Shown: positions 19,301-29,510 of the stretch, piece by piece
How positions within the stretch are numbered: position 1 is the stretch's first letter
Layout: each line of letters starts with the position of its first letter
From: Oscillatoria acuminata PCC 6304
Lineage (GTDB): Bacteria > Cyanobacteriota > Cyanobacteriia > Cyanobacteriales > Laspinemataceae
NCBI RefSeq assembly: GCF_000317105.1
Contig: NC_019693.1
Coordinates: forward strand, 4,093,227 to 4,157,226
DNA length: 64,000 nucleotides
Reading direction: 5' to 3'
Position numbers and translations under genes: made by a program
Notes under the pieces: generated by a model
Seen by the model: only the letters and a program-made list of their open reading frames with translations
What the model was told of the DNA's origin: nothing
Databases searched by the model: none

Positions 19301-21160
19301 TTAAGTTAAAGAGGTTGGAAGAAGTCCCCATTGTTTTAGTTGGTTCTGGGCAATAGAGTAGAGGTCAGTTTGAGTGGCCTCAATTCCCCAAACGAGGTGG
19401 ATAATGTTTTTGATAATGTATGTAGGTTTGGCATAGTATTTATTTGTGATTAAGGTAAATAGGTGTTGTTTTAAGGATGAATCGTCATTGGCATAGAGCC
19501 GACGATGAGCGTTCAATTCTTGGAACTGAATGAGTACAGATACGGAAGGATTGCAAAAAAATTGCAAAGTGGGGGAGTTCAGTGAATCACTACTGGTGTC
19601 AGGGTTTAATCGAGTGGCATCTTTAAACAATTGTGGTAGCGGTAGAATAACTTTATTTATTTCTGAAGTAGTTTGTTGGGTCTCTCTATCTTTAACGTGT
19701 TGTCGTGGGTTGTATGCCACTTTAAATTTCCTTAGTGCCTTATCCTGAACTTGACGGATTCTTTCTCGTGTCAGTCCATAGTAATCACCAATTTTTTCTA
19801 GGGTCCGTTCTCCCTGACCATCTAAGCCAAATCGAAGGGTTAGCACTTCTTGCTCTCGGGGTTTTAAAGTAGACAATGCTTTATCAATTTCTTCACGCAT
19901 CCATTGCTGTTCTAAGCATTGAGCCAAGTTATCTTTACTGGGGAGTAAATCAGCTAGAGTTAAGTCATCGGTTAGTAGAGCATCTAATGAGCTTGGCTGG
20001 CTTAATTTGTTGATTCGGCGTAAAAATTTAACTTGTTCCACACTCATTTCTAACTCAACCGCAATCTTTTCTAAACTGGGGATATGCTCAAGTTTAAGGG
20101 TGAGGTGACGGGTTGTTTTTTTTACTTTGCTCAGACTCTCCTGGATGTGGACAGGTAGACGAATTATTCTGGACTCATTACACAAGCCACGAGTAATATG
20201 CTGCCGAATCCAATGGGTTGCATAGGTGGAGAATTTATAACCCTTTATCGGGTCAAATTTTTCAGTAGCTTTAATCAATCCCTCGTTTCCATGCTGAATT
20301 AAATCTAATAACTCTAGGCCACGATGTTGGTAAATTTTGGCAATGGATACCACCAATCTGAGGTTACTATAAACTAGAGATTTTTGGGCCTTTCGTCCCT
20401 TAGAAATAGCATCCTCTAACTGAGATAACGACAAACCCGTAGCATTTGCCCACTCTGAGCGCGTAGGTTCTCGGTGGAGTTTAGAATTTAAAGACTGCTT
20501 ACCTTGTTCTAACTGAATCCATCGCTGTACCTGTTGAGCTAAAGATATCTCATCCTCGCGTTTAAGTAATGGAATCCGGCCAATTTCTCTGAGGTAGCAT
20601 TGCACTAAATCTGTACTGATGGGTTGCCGTTTCTCTTCCCTCACCTGTTTCAAGGTTTGGTGTTGCACCTGATAAAGTTGGCTAGGTTTGAGGCTATGAG
20701 CAGCTATTTTCTCTAATTGATTCAAGTCATAAAAGCTGGGGTTTTTGACGTTGATGAACATCTTAGCAATGCTCAACTTAAGATTTAATTGTTGGTCAAG
20801 TGTTTGGAAAGGACTGATTAACACTAATTGTTGATAATTTACTGTAGCGACAATTAAAATATCCGTATCACGCTGGCATAAATTCTTGGCAATCGCCGTT
20901 AGTCGGACGATTACTCCTGCATTAGAACTCCAACTTTTCGGTTCTAGTTCCAATAAAAATACTTGTAGTGTTCCCTTTTCCTGATTTGCAATTAGATACG
21001 CTGTTTTTATTGCTTCGGTATTACTAGGCGATAACTGTAGGTCACTCACCTCAAGGGGATCGCAATCAGCATCATAACCCAATGATTCAAATAGGACGGC
21101 TACCGATAAAGCATCCTTGATATGTTCTAAGTCTTCTATATGTATATGCCGATAAACCAT
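19301..21160 (-). CDS. Sigma-70 factor with extra N-terminal domain and C-terminal extension
   Basis: A 619-residue group 1/2-like sigma factor with unusual ends. Sigma regions are clear: 1.2 at about 182-215 (DLVQCYLREIGRIPLL), 2 at about 262-340 (NLRLVVSIAKIY, DLIQHGNEGLIKA, FSTYATHWIRQ), 3 at about 345-410, and 4 at about 425-480 (TLKPREQEVLTLRFGL, TRERIRQVQ). Residues 1-165 are not sigma. The pattern of LLELE followed by a basic/aromatic strand, and then VKNPSFYDLNQLEKIA, resembles the N-terminal domain of Eco57I/type IIG-like restriction-methylases. Residues about 490-619 are another extension without a recognised family. Ordinary cyanobacterial SigA-E proteins lack both. It sits between the methylase-tail-like gene and the PLD-helicase. 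Confidence 0.88.
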   Translation of the reverse strand: MVYRHIHIEDLEHIKDALSVAVLFESLGYDADCDPLEVSDLQLSPSNTEAIKTAYLIANQEKGTLQVFLLELEPKSWSSNAGVIVRLTAIAKNLCQRDTDILIVATVNYQQLVLISPFQTLDQQLNLKLSIAKMFINVKNPSFYDLNQLEKIAAHSLKPSQLYQVQHQTLKQVREEKRQPISTDLVQCYLREIGRIPLLKREDEISLAQQVQRWIQLEQGKQSLNSKLHREPTRSEWANATGLSLSQLEDAISKGRKAQKSLVYSNLRLVVSIAKIYQHRGLELLDLIQHGNEGLIKATEKFDPIKGYKFSTYATHWIRQHITRGLCNESRIIRLPVHIQESLSKVKKTTRHLTLKLEHIPSLEKIAVELEMSVEQVKFLRRINKLSQPSSLDALLTDDLTLADLLPSKDNLAQCLEQQWMREEIDKALSTLKPREQEVLTLRFGLDGQGERTLEKIGDYYGLTRERIRQVQDKALRKFKVAYNPRQHVKDRETQQTTSEINKVILPLPQLFKDATRLNPDTSSDSLNSPTLQFFCNPSVSVLIQFQELNAHRRLYANDDSSLKQHLFTLITNKYYAKPTYIIKNIIHLVWGIEATQTDLYSIAQNQLKQWGLLPTSLT

Positions 21161-21223
21161 AAGTTTTTTCCGATAAATACATGGAAAATAATGTTGGAAA
21201 ATTTTAACTGAAATTTTTCATTA

Positions 21224-21484
21224 CTACTCCCCTCTAATAATCTTCATATCCTCAGCCGTCAATCCATAAAGATGAGCTACTCTGTCATCTATCTCTGCTT
21301 CCCACTCCTCTACGCTTTCATCCAAACTTCTCGCTAAAATAAGCCTGACATCAAGCACCTGTCCTATCTGTCCGAACTTCAATTTAATCAGGGTCCCGGT
21401 AAAAGCATCATGCTCCCACACTGACCCCACCTTGTTTTTCCTTACTCTGTCTTCCTTAACATCCTTTTTTCCTTCAATCCCCAT
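21224..21484 (-). CDS. Small protein resembling the C-terminal end of Eco57I/PglX-like methylases
   Basis: An 86-residue protein, basic at the N-terminus and acidic at the C-terminus. The tail EAEIDDRVAHLYGLTAEDMK closely follows the pattern (LD..V..LYGL..E....) found at the extreme C-terminus of many large adenine-specific DNA methylases in restriction and BREX-like systems. The start has AGGTGG upstream, so it may be a true small gene rather than only a remnant. It leads the minus-strand block and ends 63 bp before the sigma-fusion start. It could be a leftover of a deleted methylase. Confidence 0.65.
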   Translation of the reverse strand: MGIEGKKDVKEDRVRKNKVGSVWEHDAFTGTLIKLKFGQIGQVLDVRLILARSLDESVEEWEAEIDDRVAHLYGLTAEDMKIIRGE

Positions 21485-22200
21485 TTGCGATCGCCACCTA
21501 CTGATTTAACACACTCTACCCCTACACAATCTCCTTCTGTAATAAATCTCTACATTTTTTCTTTAATCTTTTCTTATCTGCAACTTGCAATCCTTTAGGG
21601 GGAAGGGGAAATAAATTTATTGATTGCGAACCTGAAATATTTGGGTAAAGAAGAAGTTTGTTGAGGAGGAAACGTAATAAATTTTATACACCCGGGTCAC
21701 AACCAGAAGCAAAACCCACTGAACGAGGTAGTCGGCTGCAAGCGTGTATATTGCTGTTTCGCCTTTATTTTATTTAAGTTTTTATGTATATTTATGAATT
21801 CTTTTAAGTAATCTGTTCAGTGTCTAAATTGGGAAGCAGCAAATTATGACCCCGTTGGACTGCGAGCCTTTTGCTCTCTAGGAATCCCCAATTTAAAGCC
21901 TAAACAGCTTAGGAGCCTAGGACTAGAAATAATAACAGAAATATTTTTCATTATTATTATCGCTATTATTATTGTTTATCCAGTAAATCAAAACCTGAAA
22001 ATTTTCAAAAAATTGACTAAAATTTACCCTAAAGTATGCTTATATAACTTGATTTTTTGCTATCATTCTGTTAGGCAAGACAGAAAAGAGCCTTCCCCAC
22101 AGTCCCAACCATTTTATATAGAGTTTACATCTAATAAAAATAATGATTGGTTGGGCTTTTGAAGGAAAGGCTCAAGAAATTATTTAATTTATTGAGTACA
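21485..22200. other. AT-rich intergenic region with several inverted repeats
   Basis: About 715 bp between divergent genes. TATACAC at 21686-21692 pairs with GTGTATA at 21745-21751. CACTGAAC at 21718-21725 pairs with GTTCAGTG at 21815-21822. TAAATTGGG (from 21825) pairs with CCCCAATTTA (to 21895), enclosing a GCAAA/TTTGC inner stem. No canonical T-arm is visible, so I do not call tRNAs. It may hold a structured RNA, a replication origin or the element's control region. Confidence 0.5.
22087..22173 (+). promoter_or_regulatory. Long imperfect hairpin before the primase gene
   Basis: GAGCCTTCCCC...CCCAACC at 22087-22110 is complementary to GGTTGGG...GGAAAGGCTC at 22149-22173, around an AT-rich loop of about 38 nt. 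It ends 27 bp before the ATG at 22201. It could regulate the primase mRNA or serve as a single-strand origin. Confidence 0.5.
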
Positions 22201-25098
22201 ATGATAACACATCCTGAGCAAACTGTCGAAAATCGATTAAACGATCGCCATTACTTTGAACTTATTGAGCGTCGGGGACTTCAGAAAGACTGGGTAGAAG
22301 CAAATTGCTACAGCATCAGCAAAGAAGAAGCATCCCTGAGACTGGGGTATCAAGCAAAATCTGATGGAATCTGGATTCAGGGTGATGGAATTCAGGGGCA
22401 ATTCAAGCCAGATAAACCTTGGCGGTCATCAGGGGACAAGAAGGCACCAAAGTATCGCTCTCCAATGAACTTTGACCATAGCTACGACGCCATCGCCCCA
22501 AAACATCCCACCAATCAAATTTTCTGGACTTCAGATGAACTCAGAAAATATTGCTATCAAATTGATGGAATTCCAATTATTTTGTTGACCGAGGCAGCGT
22601 TAAAGGCGATCGCACCAACAGCAGTAGGCATCCCAACACTAGGTCTTTTGGGCGTATCCCAAGGTTTGACGAGCAAAAAGCAAGACATTCAATCCAAACG
22701 CTATCTAATCCCTATTCTTGAGAGCTATGCCAAGCAAGGATTTGGTTTTTGCTTAGGTTTCGATGCAGACTGTGCAACAAATACGAATGTATCATGGGAG
22801 CAACTGAAACTTGCCAATCAGCTAAAGTTGTTTGGTTGTCCGGTTTTTTCAATTACTGGATTGTGGTCTGTGGAAGAAGGTAAGGGGATTGACGATTTTA
22901 TTCAAAAAAATGGAGCGAATAAGTTCCGGGATATCATGTCCCGGGCGCAAAAGATTGAAGATTGGGAGAAGCAATTCAAAGAATCTCTCCCCAGTGACAA
23001 AACACCCACCCCTCGCAAACTAGGTCTGGAGATTGCGGAAAAATACCAATCTTGCTGGCGGTTTCACAATGAGCAAAAGACTTGGAGAAAGTGGACCGGC
23101 AAGTGCTGGGAAGCAGTGGAAGAGGAAGCCTTCGCGTATTTTGTTTTCAACGAGATTGAGTCTCGCAACATTGACTACCCCACAAACAAATATGTTGAGA
23201 ACGTGGCAAAGACCCTGAAGCTAAAGCTATTTTCTGAGGCTTGGGAGACATGGGACCGCAAGCGATTCATCCCCTTCAATAACTGCGTCGTAGACATTGA
23301 GACCGGGGAGGTCCATGAACATTGCCCTGGGATGAGGTTTCTCAGTTTCATCCCACGCGATTGGTGCATTCTGGAAAATCTTAACGGCAGTGATGCGCTT
23401 GGCTCTTTGAATCAATATTGCCCCCACACCTTTAAATACTTATCGTCAGCTATGAGGGATGACCCATCCAAGGTGCTTAAGCTATTGGCAATCATTAATG
23501 GAATAATCAAATGGAGATTCCACGACCTCCAGATGTTTATTCACTTGGTAGGAGAACCCGGGGCTGGCAAAGGGGTATTTATTCGGCTTCTCCAAAACAT
23601 CATTGGTAAAAGCAATTTCTCAGCAGCCACGTTAACAAAATTAGACGATGACTACACCATCGCTTCTGTCATAGATAAGCAGTTAGTCATCTGTCCAGAT
23701 GAGGACCGGAAGTCGTCAGGGTTTGGGGGTCTCAAGGCTCTAACAGGCGGCGACTCCATCTCATATCGGCAGATTTACAAGAAGCCAGCATCAAGTCCTT
23801 TTTACGGTTCCTTGATTGTTGTCAGTAACCGAGCAATTTTTGCAGGGGACACTACAGGGCTAGAACGTCGGCTATGTTTGGTCAACTTCGATCGCCGTGT
23901 ACCTGACATAGAGCGCAATAGCCGGATTGAGGATGCCCTACAGGAAGAATTGGGCGCATTAACTGCGATCGCCTTATCAATGCCAGATAATCTGGTTACC
24001 GAGTTAATCCGAGGGATTGGCAGTGCTGACGTGCCTGAGTTCCGCTCGGCAAGTTGGCAATTAACTTTAGACACCAACAGCGTGGCACTCCATTTAGACG
24101 AATGCCTAGTCAATGATGCTGATGCTCAGATAGAAGTCGCCAGTTTGTATGAGGATTATCGGGAGTTTTGCCAAAATTCTGGAGTCTCCCCGATGGCAAA
24201 GCAGCGATACTCGCAAGAATTGGTTGCCATCACTAACCACCGTCTGGGTTGGGTTGGGATTGACCATGCAAGGGCAATTGTTCAGGGTTCTCGCAAGCGG
24301 GTCATCAAGGGCATCCGGTTCCGAACTTCCTCGGATAACGATATCCCCACCCCATCAGAATCCTTCTCCTCCGGGACAGCCGGGACAGCTCGGGACAGCA
24401 CCGGGACAGCACTCAAAACTGAACTGTCCCCTTACGAACACAAGGGTTTCAGCGATTTGGGACAGCACTTTGATGACTTACAAGAACATCGCCCAATCAT
24501 CATCACCAACCCCGTGGTGACGAATGATGCTGTGCAAAACATAGAAAAAACTACCGTCCCAACTGTCCCCCTAGAACCACAAGGGTTTCAGCCGTCCCAA
24601 CTGCTGTCCACAAGCTGTCCCGGTGCTGTCCCAGTTGAAAATTCTGTCCCAAGTGCTGTCCCGTCCAAGCCTGTACTTCCAGACAAAGAACTGTTGGATG
24701 AAAGTAATGCCCTGATTCATGACCTCATGGATAAAGGTGTTGCTCACAGGGAAATCTCGGAAATTATTAAACGCAAATGGAATCGAGAGAACAGAATCAA
24801 GATGAGCAATTTGGAGCTATCTGAACTCATCAGCGAGTTGAAATTTATGTCCGGTGACTATCCCTCACTAGGCGGCTCCAAAGAAAACCAACGGAAGGCG
24901 ATAGAGTCGATCGCCGCCAAAATTGCCAAGATTAATTCCCAGGCCGATTGGCGTGAACTGCTCAAGGCTAACAAGCATATCAAGGACCAAATCAAATGGG
25001 TTTTATGGCGTCATGTTGAGCCACGAGTCCGAACGAGGGTCATGCCATTTATTTGGGGTGATGCCAGTCAGCTTTGTTTAGATTTGAGCAGTCATTAA
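22201..25098 (+). CDS. DUF3854-containing primase-helicase of a mobile element
   Basis: About 965 residues, a replication protein typical of cyanobacterial plasmids and integrated elements. The N-terminal third is DUF3854/TOPRIM-like: LIERRGLQKDWV, an acidic LLTEAALKA, and FDADCATNTN with the Asp pair. The centre is a D5/P4-type superfamily 3 helicase with Walker A GEPGAGKGVF (near 460), the acidic LVICPDEDR, and a sensor-like SLIVVSNRAIF. The last 270 residues contain a low-complexity Ser/Thr/Pro/Val-rich linker and a charged helical tail. I prefer the ATG at 22201; TTG codons at 22147 and 22159 would put the start inside a hairpin. A strong terminator follows. Confidence 0.85.
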   Translation: MITHPEQTVENRLNDRHYFELIERRGLQKDWVEANCYSISKEEASLRLGYQAKSDGIWIQGDGIQGQFKPDKPWRSSGDKKAPKYRSPMNFDHSYDAIAPKHPTNQIFWTSDELRKYCYQIDGIPIILLTEAALKAIAPTAVGIPTLGLLGVSQGLTSKKQDIQSKRYLIPILESYAKQGFGFCLGFDADCATNTNVSWEQLKLANQLKLFGCPVFSITGLWSVEEGKGIDDFIQKNGANKFRDIMSRAQKIEDWEKQFKESLPSDKTPTPRKLGLEIAEKYQSCWRFHNEQKTWRKWTGKCWEAVEEEAFAYFVFNEIESRNIDYPTNKYVENVAKTLKLKLFSEAWETWDRKRFIPFNNCVVDIETGEVHEHCPGMRFLSFIPRDWCILENLNGSDALGSLNQYCPHTFKYLSSAMRDDPSKVLKLLAIINGIIKWRFHDLQMFIHLVGEPGAGKGVFIRLLQNIIGKSNFSAATLTKLDDDYTIASVIDKQLVICPDEDRKSSGFGGLKALTGGDSISYRQIYKKPASSPFYGSLIVVSNRAIFAGDTTGLERRLCLVNFDRRVPDIERNSRIEDALQEELGALTAIALSMPDNLVTELIRGIGSADVPEFRSASWQLTLDTNSVALHLDECLVNDADAQIEVASLYEDYREFCQNSGVSPMAKQRYSQELVAITNHRLGWVGIDHARAIVQGSRKRVIKGIRFRTSSDNDIPTPSESFSSGTAGTARDSTGTALKTELSPYEHKGFSDLGQHFDDLQEHRPIIITNPVVTNDAVQNIEKTTVPTVPLEPQGFQPSQLLSTSCPGAVPVENSVPSAVPSKPVLPDKELLDESNALIHDLMDKGVAHREISEIIKRKWNRENRIKMSNLELSELISELKFMSGDYPSLGGSKENQRKAIESIAAKIAKINSQADWRELLKANKHIKDQIKWVLWRHVEPRVRTRVMPFIWGDASQLCLDLSSH

Positions 25099-25226
25099 CG
25101 AAGTCTCTGCTTATTCATGACCCATTCAACCCAGCTAAACCTTGGTGGTCCAGAGGGTGAATTGGCTCTTGAGAATAATCGCTCTGATTTGATGCTTGAT
25201 TAGATACTATAAATTCGACCAATACT

Positions 25227-25252
25227 CCCGCTCTAACTAGGGCGGGTTTTTC
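25227..25252 (+). terminator. Rho-independent terminator after the primase-helicase
   Basis: CCCGCTCTA and TAGGGCGGG form a 9-bp stem with one U-G pair and a two-base loop, followed directly by TTTTTC. It lies about 130 bp past the primase stop. Confidence 0.85.
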
Positions 25253-25296
25253 TTGCGCTTATAAAGTAAACTCGATTTCTTTTTTTCCCCTCCTCT

Positions 25297-25647
25297 AGTC
25301 TTCAGTGGCTCAATGATGGGTCTGACCCCTCACCTATCTGATTAATGAGAAGAATGGGGAGAGTAGGTATGGTGATGACACATAGATTGCATAAACTGAA
25401 GACCACTGAAGACCTGACTGAAGACCTGACTGAAGACTTTAAAGCTATATACAGCAAGACTTCTGAAGACCCTGAAGACTAAACTCTCTAAAACTTTGCT
25501 CAGAAATTAAATGTAGAATCTTACCTTGATATCAATCTTTGACTGAATCTGACTAGAGTTTTGACCACATCGGTGTTCAGAATCGGTGAAACCTTTGCTA
25601 AACAAGCATTATAAGGTCGTCAGTCAGGTCTTCAGTGAGGTCTTCAG
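25297..25647. repeat. CTGAAGAC iteron-like array
   Basis: Six direct copies of CTGAAGAC lie between 25395 and 25480; four are spaced 10-12 bp apart, starting at 25396, 25406, 25418 and 25430. Three inverted copies (GTCTTCAG) lie at about 25298, 25628 and 25640. The array sits between primase and integrase and has the look of replication iterons or multiple operator sites. Confidence 0.75.
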
Positions 25648-25698
25648 GTATCGACGCCTCTAATCATTGTCAGAACTAAGATTTTACATAGAGGTTGC

Positions 25699-25902
25699 AT
25701 GATTAAAAATAGAAGGAGGAGTGGGTTCACCATCAAGAAAAATTTGGAACAGCAAGACAAACTCATCCTCCATTCTTCCATCCAGGTGCCGAGGCTTGAT
25801 GGAATCAATAGTACGCAGATTTTGCAAACCCAGATTATGGATACCCACGAACGCTCCTCCGTTTTAAACGCGCTTTTGCCGGTCCGGGGAACAGTCCATT
25901 AG
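25699..25902 (+). CDS. Possible small basic protein of the mobile element
   Basis: A 67-residue frame with ATG after AGAGG. The N-terminus is strongly basic (MIKNRRRSGFTIKK), the rest is hydrophilic. It could be a small DNA-binding or excisionase-like protein given its place between the iteron array and the integrase, but I recognise no family. Confidence 0.3.
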   Translation: MIKNRRRSGFTIKKNLEQQDKLILHSSIQVPRLDGINSTQILQTQIMDTHERSSVLNALLPVRGTVH

Positions 25903-26117
25903 TTCGCCAAGGGGGCCATTTCAAATAACGACCCAGCCATCATTGCAAGTCCCGAAAAATCTGCAAAACGAGCCACAAGTATTCTGAGGTTCACCCAAAA
26001 ATGGAGAACTTCCATCATTTTCATACTCGGGTATTTTCCCATGTCCATGTTTTGCATAGATTTGGGTAATAACATGGTCAAGATTGCTTGTTTTTTAGGG
26101 CTAAAACTACCTGTGGG

Positions 26118-26170
26118 TTTTCCCATATTTTTCCCATATTTTCCCATATTTTCCCCATATTTTCCCCATA
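26118..26170. repeat. Tandem TTTCCCATA-type repeat
   Basis: About five near-perfect copies of a 10-11 bp unit TTTTCCCATA, with TTTTCCCCATA in the last ones. They lie 340-390 bp downstream of the integrase stop. They could be arm-type sites for the recombinase, iterons, or simple slippage products. Confidence 0.65.
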
Positions 26171-26508
26171 GGTTAACCCAAATTACACCCCAATTTCCAC
26201 CAATTTTTCACCAATTTTTAGCAAAGTTTTTGCAAAGTTTTTGCAGAGTTGGAACATCATGCGAGGTCTAAGGTTGAGTGAATCTTTATCAAAGTTTTAG
26301 TATTTCTTCCCACATTGCCGCAACGTCCATTCCCGCAACGAGCTTATTGTCCATACCCCACAAGGATTCTGAGGTTCTGACATCCGGTCTTAACTTCAAA
26401 TGGAATAGTATTCTGGCCCTTTTAGTTGTCCATTTGGGCAACACCTTTTTTCCTTTGATGAGGGGAAATTGGTGATGCCGGTGTGGGTTTTTTTTACAAA
26501 CTCATCTA

Positions 26509-27624
26509 TCAGGTCAAGCCTTTTGGTTGGTGCATATTTTCCCAAGCCTGTTGAAAATGTTGGTCCCCAATCCAGCGATGATACAATTTCGTATGCACAT
26601 CAACACTATGGTCCATCATCCTCGCGGCGATCGCAGCATCCAATCCATAAACAGCAGTTCGGATAGCCCAACTATGCCGTAAATTATAAGGACTGAAGGG
26701 AATGCCATATCGTATGAAGGCTCGGGTTACTCGTTGTCCTAAGTCACTATTGGATTGGCCGGTACAGTTGGGTAAGTCAGTTTCCGAAAGTTCCCATTTT
26801 TCCCACCATTCAGGCAAACAAGGCCAGATTTTCCTCAATTTATTGGTTTTTCCCCCAGGAAGGACAATCAGAATCCCAGGGGGTTCATTCATCAGACTGG
26901 TGTCGAGATAGAACAATTCATGGTTGCGGATGCCGTAGGTTGCCATGATTCCATAAGCCCATTGCCATGCAGAATTAGGAATCATGTTCCGACACTCAAC
27001 AATTAACTCATCATTGGGTAAATTTTTAGAATTTATTGCAGTGTAGGGTGAGTATTTTCCTTGATAAGGTTTCAGGTTAACCTCAATTCCAGCAAATTTA
27101 GCCAATGCCCCAAAAGAAATACAGGAGTGTTTCCTTTGGTGGGAATCTGGTTCAGACTTGAGCAGAGCCGCTAAAATGGCATCTTTGGTCAGAGGTTGGT
27201 GGCGATTATCGAACAATTCCCAGGTTTTGAGATAGCCTTTGAAACTGGTGATAGTTTTAGGGTTCCTGGGGCGTTTGTTGAAATAGTCTTGCTCGAAACG
27301 GTCCAACCAATCACAGATAGGGATAGAATCTGATTTTTGTTCAGGCTCCAACCATTCTGACCAAGTAAATTCCTTACAAGCAAGGAGACCACCAACACGG
27401 AGGGCTTCAGATTTAGCGCGTTTGAATCCAGCGGGGTTAGCGTAGATGCCCAGGGCCAGATATTGTTGATGAGGTTTGGTCTTGTCGCTGTTGGGTTTTG
27501 GGGGGAAGGTGGCACGAAGACTGAGGCGATCGCCACGAAGACAAACCACGACACCGCATCTAGCTGATTTTAGTTCAGCATTTATTTTAGACAGAGCCGC
27601 CACCGCTTCATCTGAATTTTTCAT
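26509..27624 (-). CDS. Tyrosine recombinase/integrase
   Basis: A 371-residue site-specific recombinase of the phage-integrase type. The catalytic core is visible: Arg233 in YGIRNHEL, a candidate Lys at about 259 (PGGKTNK), YNLRHSW at 313-319 with Arg316, His339 in MMDHS, and nucleophile Tyr348 in KLYHRW. The usual first His of the HxxR box is Tyr313. The N-terminal part (about 1-170) would bind arm or core DNA. It resembles cyanobacterial XisC-like or phage integrases. It probably moves the element that carries the DUF3854 primase. The gene ends 160 bp from the groEL 3' end. Confidence 0.88.
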   Translation of the reverse strand: MKNSDEAVAALSKINAELKSARCGVVVCLRGDRLSLRATFPPKPNSDKTKPHQQYLALGIYANPAGFKRAKSEALRVGGLLACKEFTWSEWLEPEQKSDSIPICDWLDRFEQDYFNKRPRNPKTITSFKGYLKTWELFDNRHQPLTKDAILAALLKSEPDSHQRKHSCISFGALAKFAGIEVNLKPYQGKYSPYTAINSKNLPNDELIVECRNMIPNSAWQWAYGIMATYGIRNHELFYLDTSLMNEPPGILIVLPGGKTNKLRKIWPCLPEWWEKWELSETDLPNCTGQSNSDLGQRVTRAFIRYGIPFSPYNLRHSWAIRTAVYGLDAAIAARMMDHSVDVHTKLYHRWIGDQHFQQAWENMHQPKGLT

Positions 27625-27707
27625 TGACTTACTTTTGAACTAATTTAAACCGTGATTTAGAGTAAGTTAACGCTACAAGCCCTATATTGTCGAGTGACGA
27701 TAAATAA

Positions 27708-27730
27708 CCTCCACCCTTATGGGATGGAGG
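27708..27730 (-). terminator. Hairpin downstream of groEL
   Basis: CCTCCACCC, TTAT, GGGATGGAGG form a 9-bp stem with a one-base bulge, 57 bp beyond the groEL stop. On the minus strand it is followed by TTATTTATCG. It probably terminates groEL transcription. Confidence 0.6.
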
Positions 27731-27786
27731 CTAAAACGGTTATAGAGTAAATAATTCAGGCAGAATTATTTGCGGAGACATTGAGA

Positions 27787-29487
<1,701 letters not shown>

Positions 29488-29510
29488 TCAATCTGCTCCA
29501 AATAGAAAAT

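Larger units (their letters stand above)
25253..26508. other. Non-coding core of the mobile element
   Basis: About 1.25 kb between primase and integrase. It holds the CTGAAGAC array, one possible small gene at 25699-25902, a cluster of TTTCCCATA repeats at about 26118-26170 and short CAAAGTTTTTG repeats near 26220-26245. The spread of short repeats suggests an origin or a recombination region. Confidence 0.55.

Noticed and set aside
21825-21895. Possible tRNA gene
   Set aside because: The closing stem is tRNA-like in size, but there is no T-loop GTTCRA, no D-arm pattern and no clear anticodon stem.
25899-26147. Minus-strand frame beginning with MGKYG-type repeats
   Set aside because: The N-terminus is simply the translation of the TTTCCCATA tandem repeat; no ribosome site and no known family.
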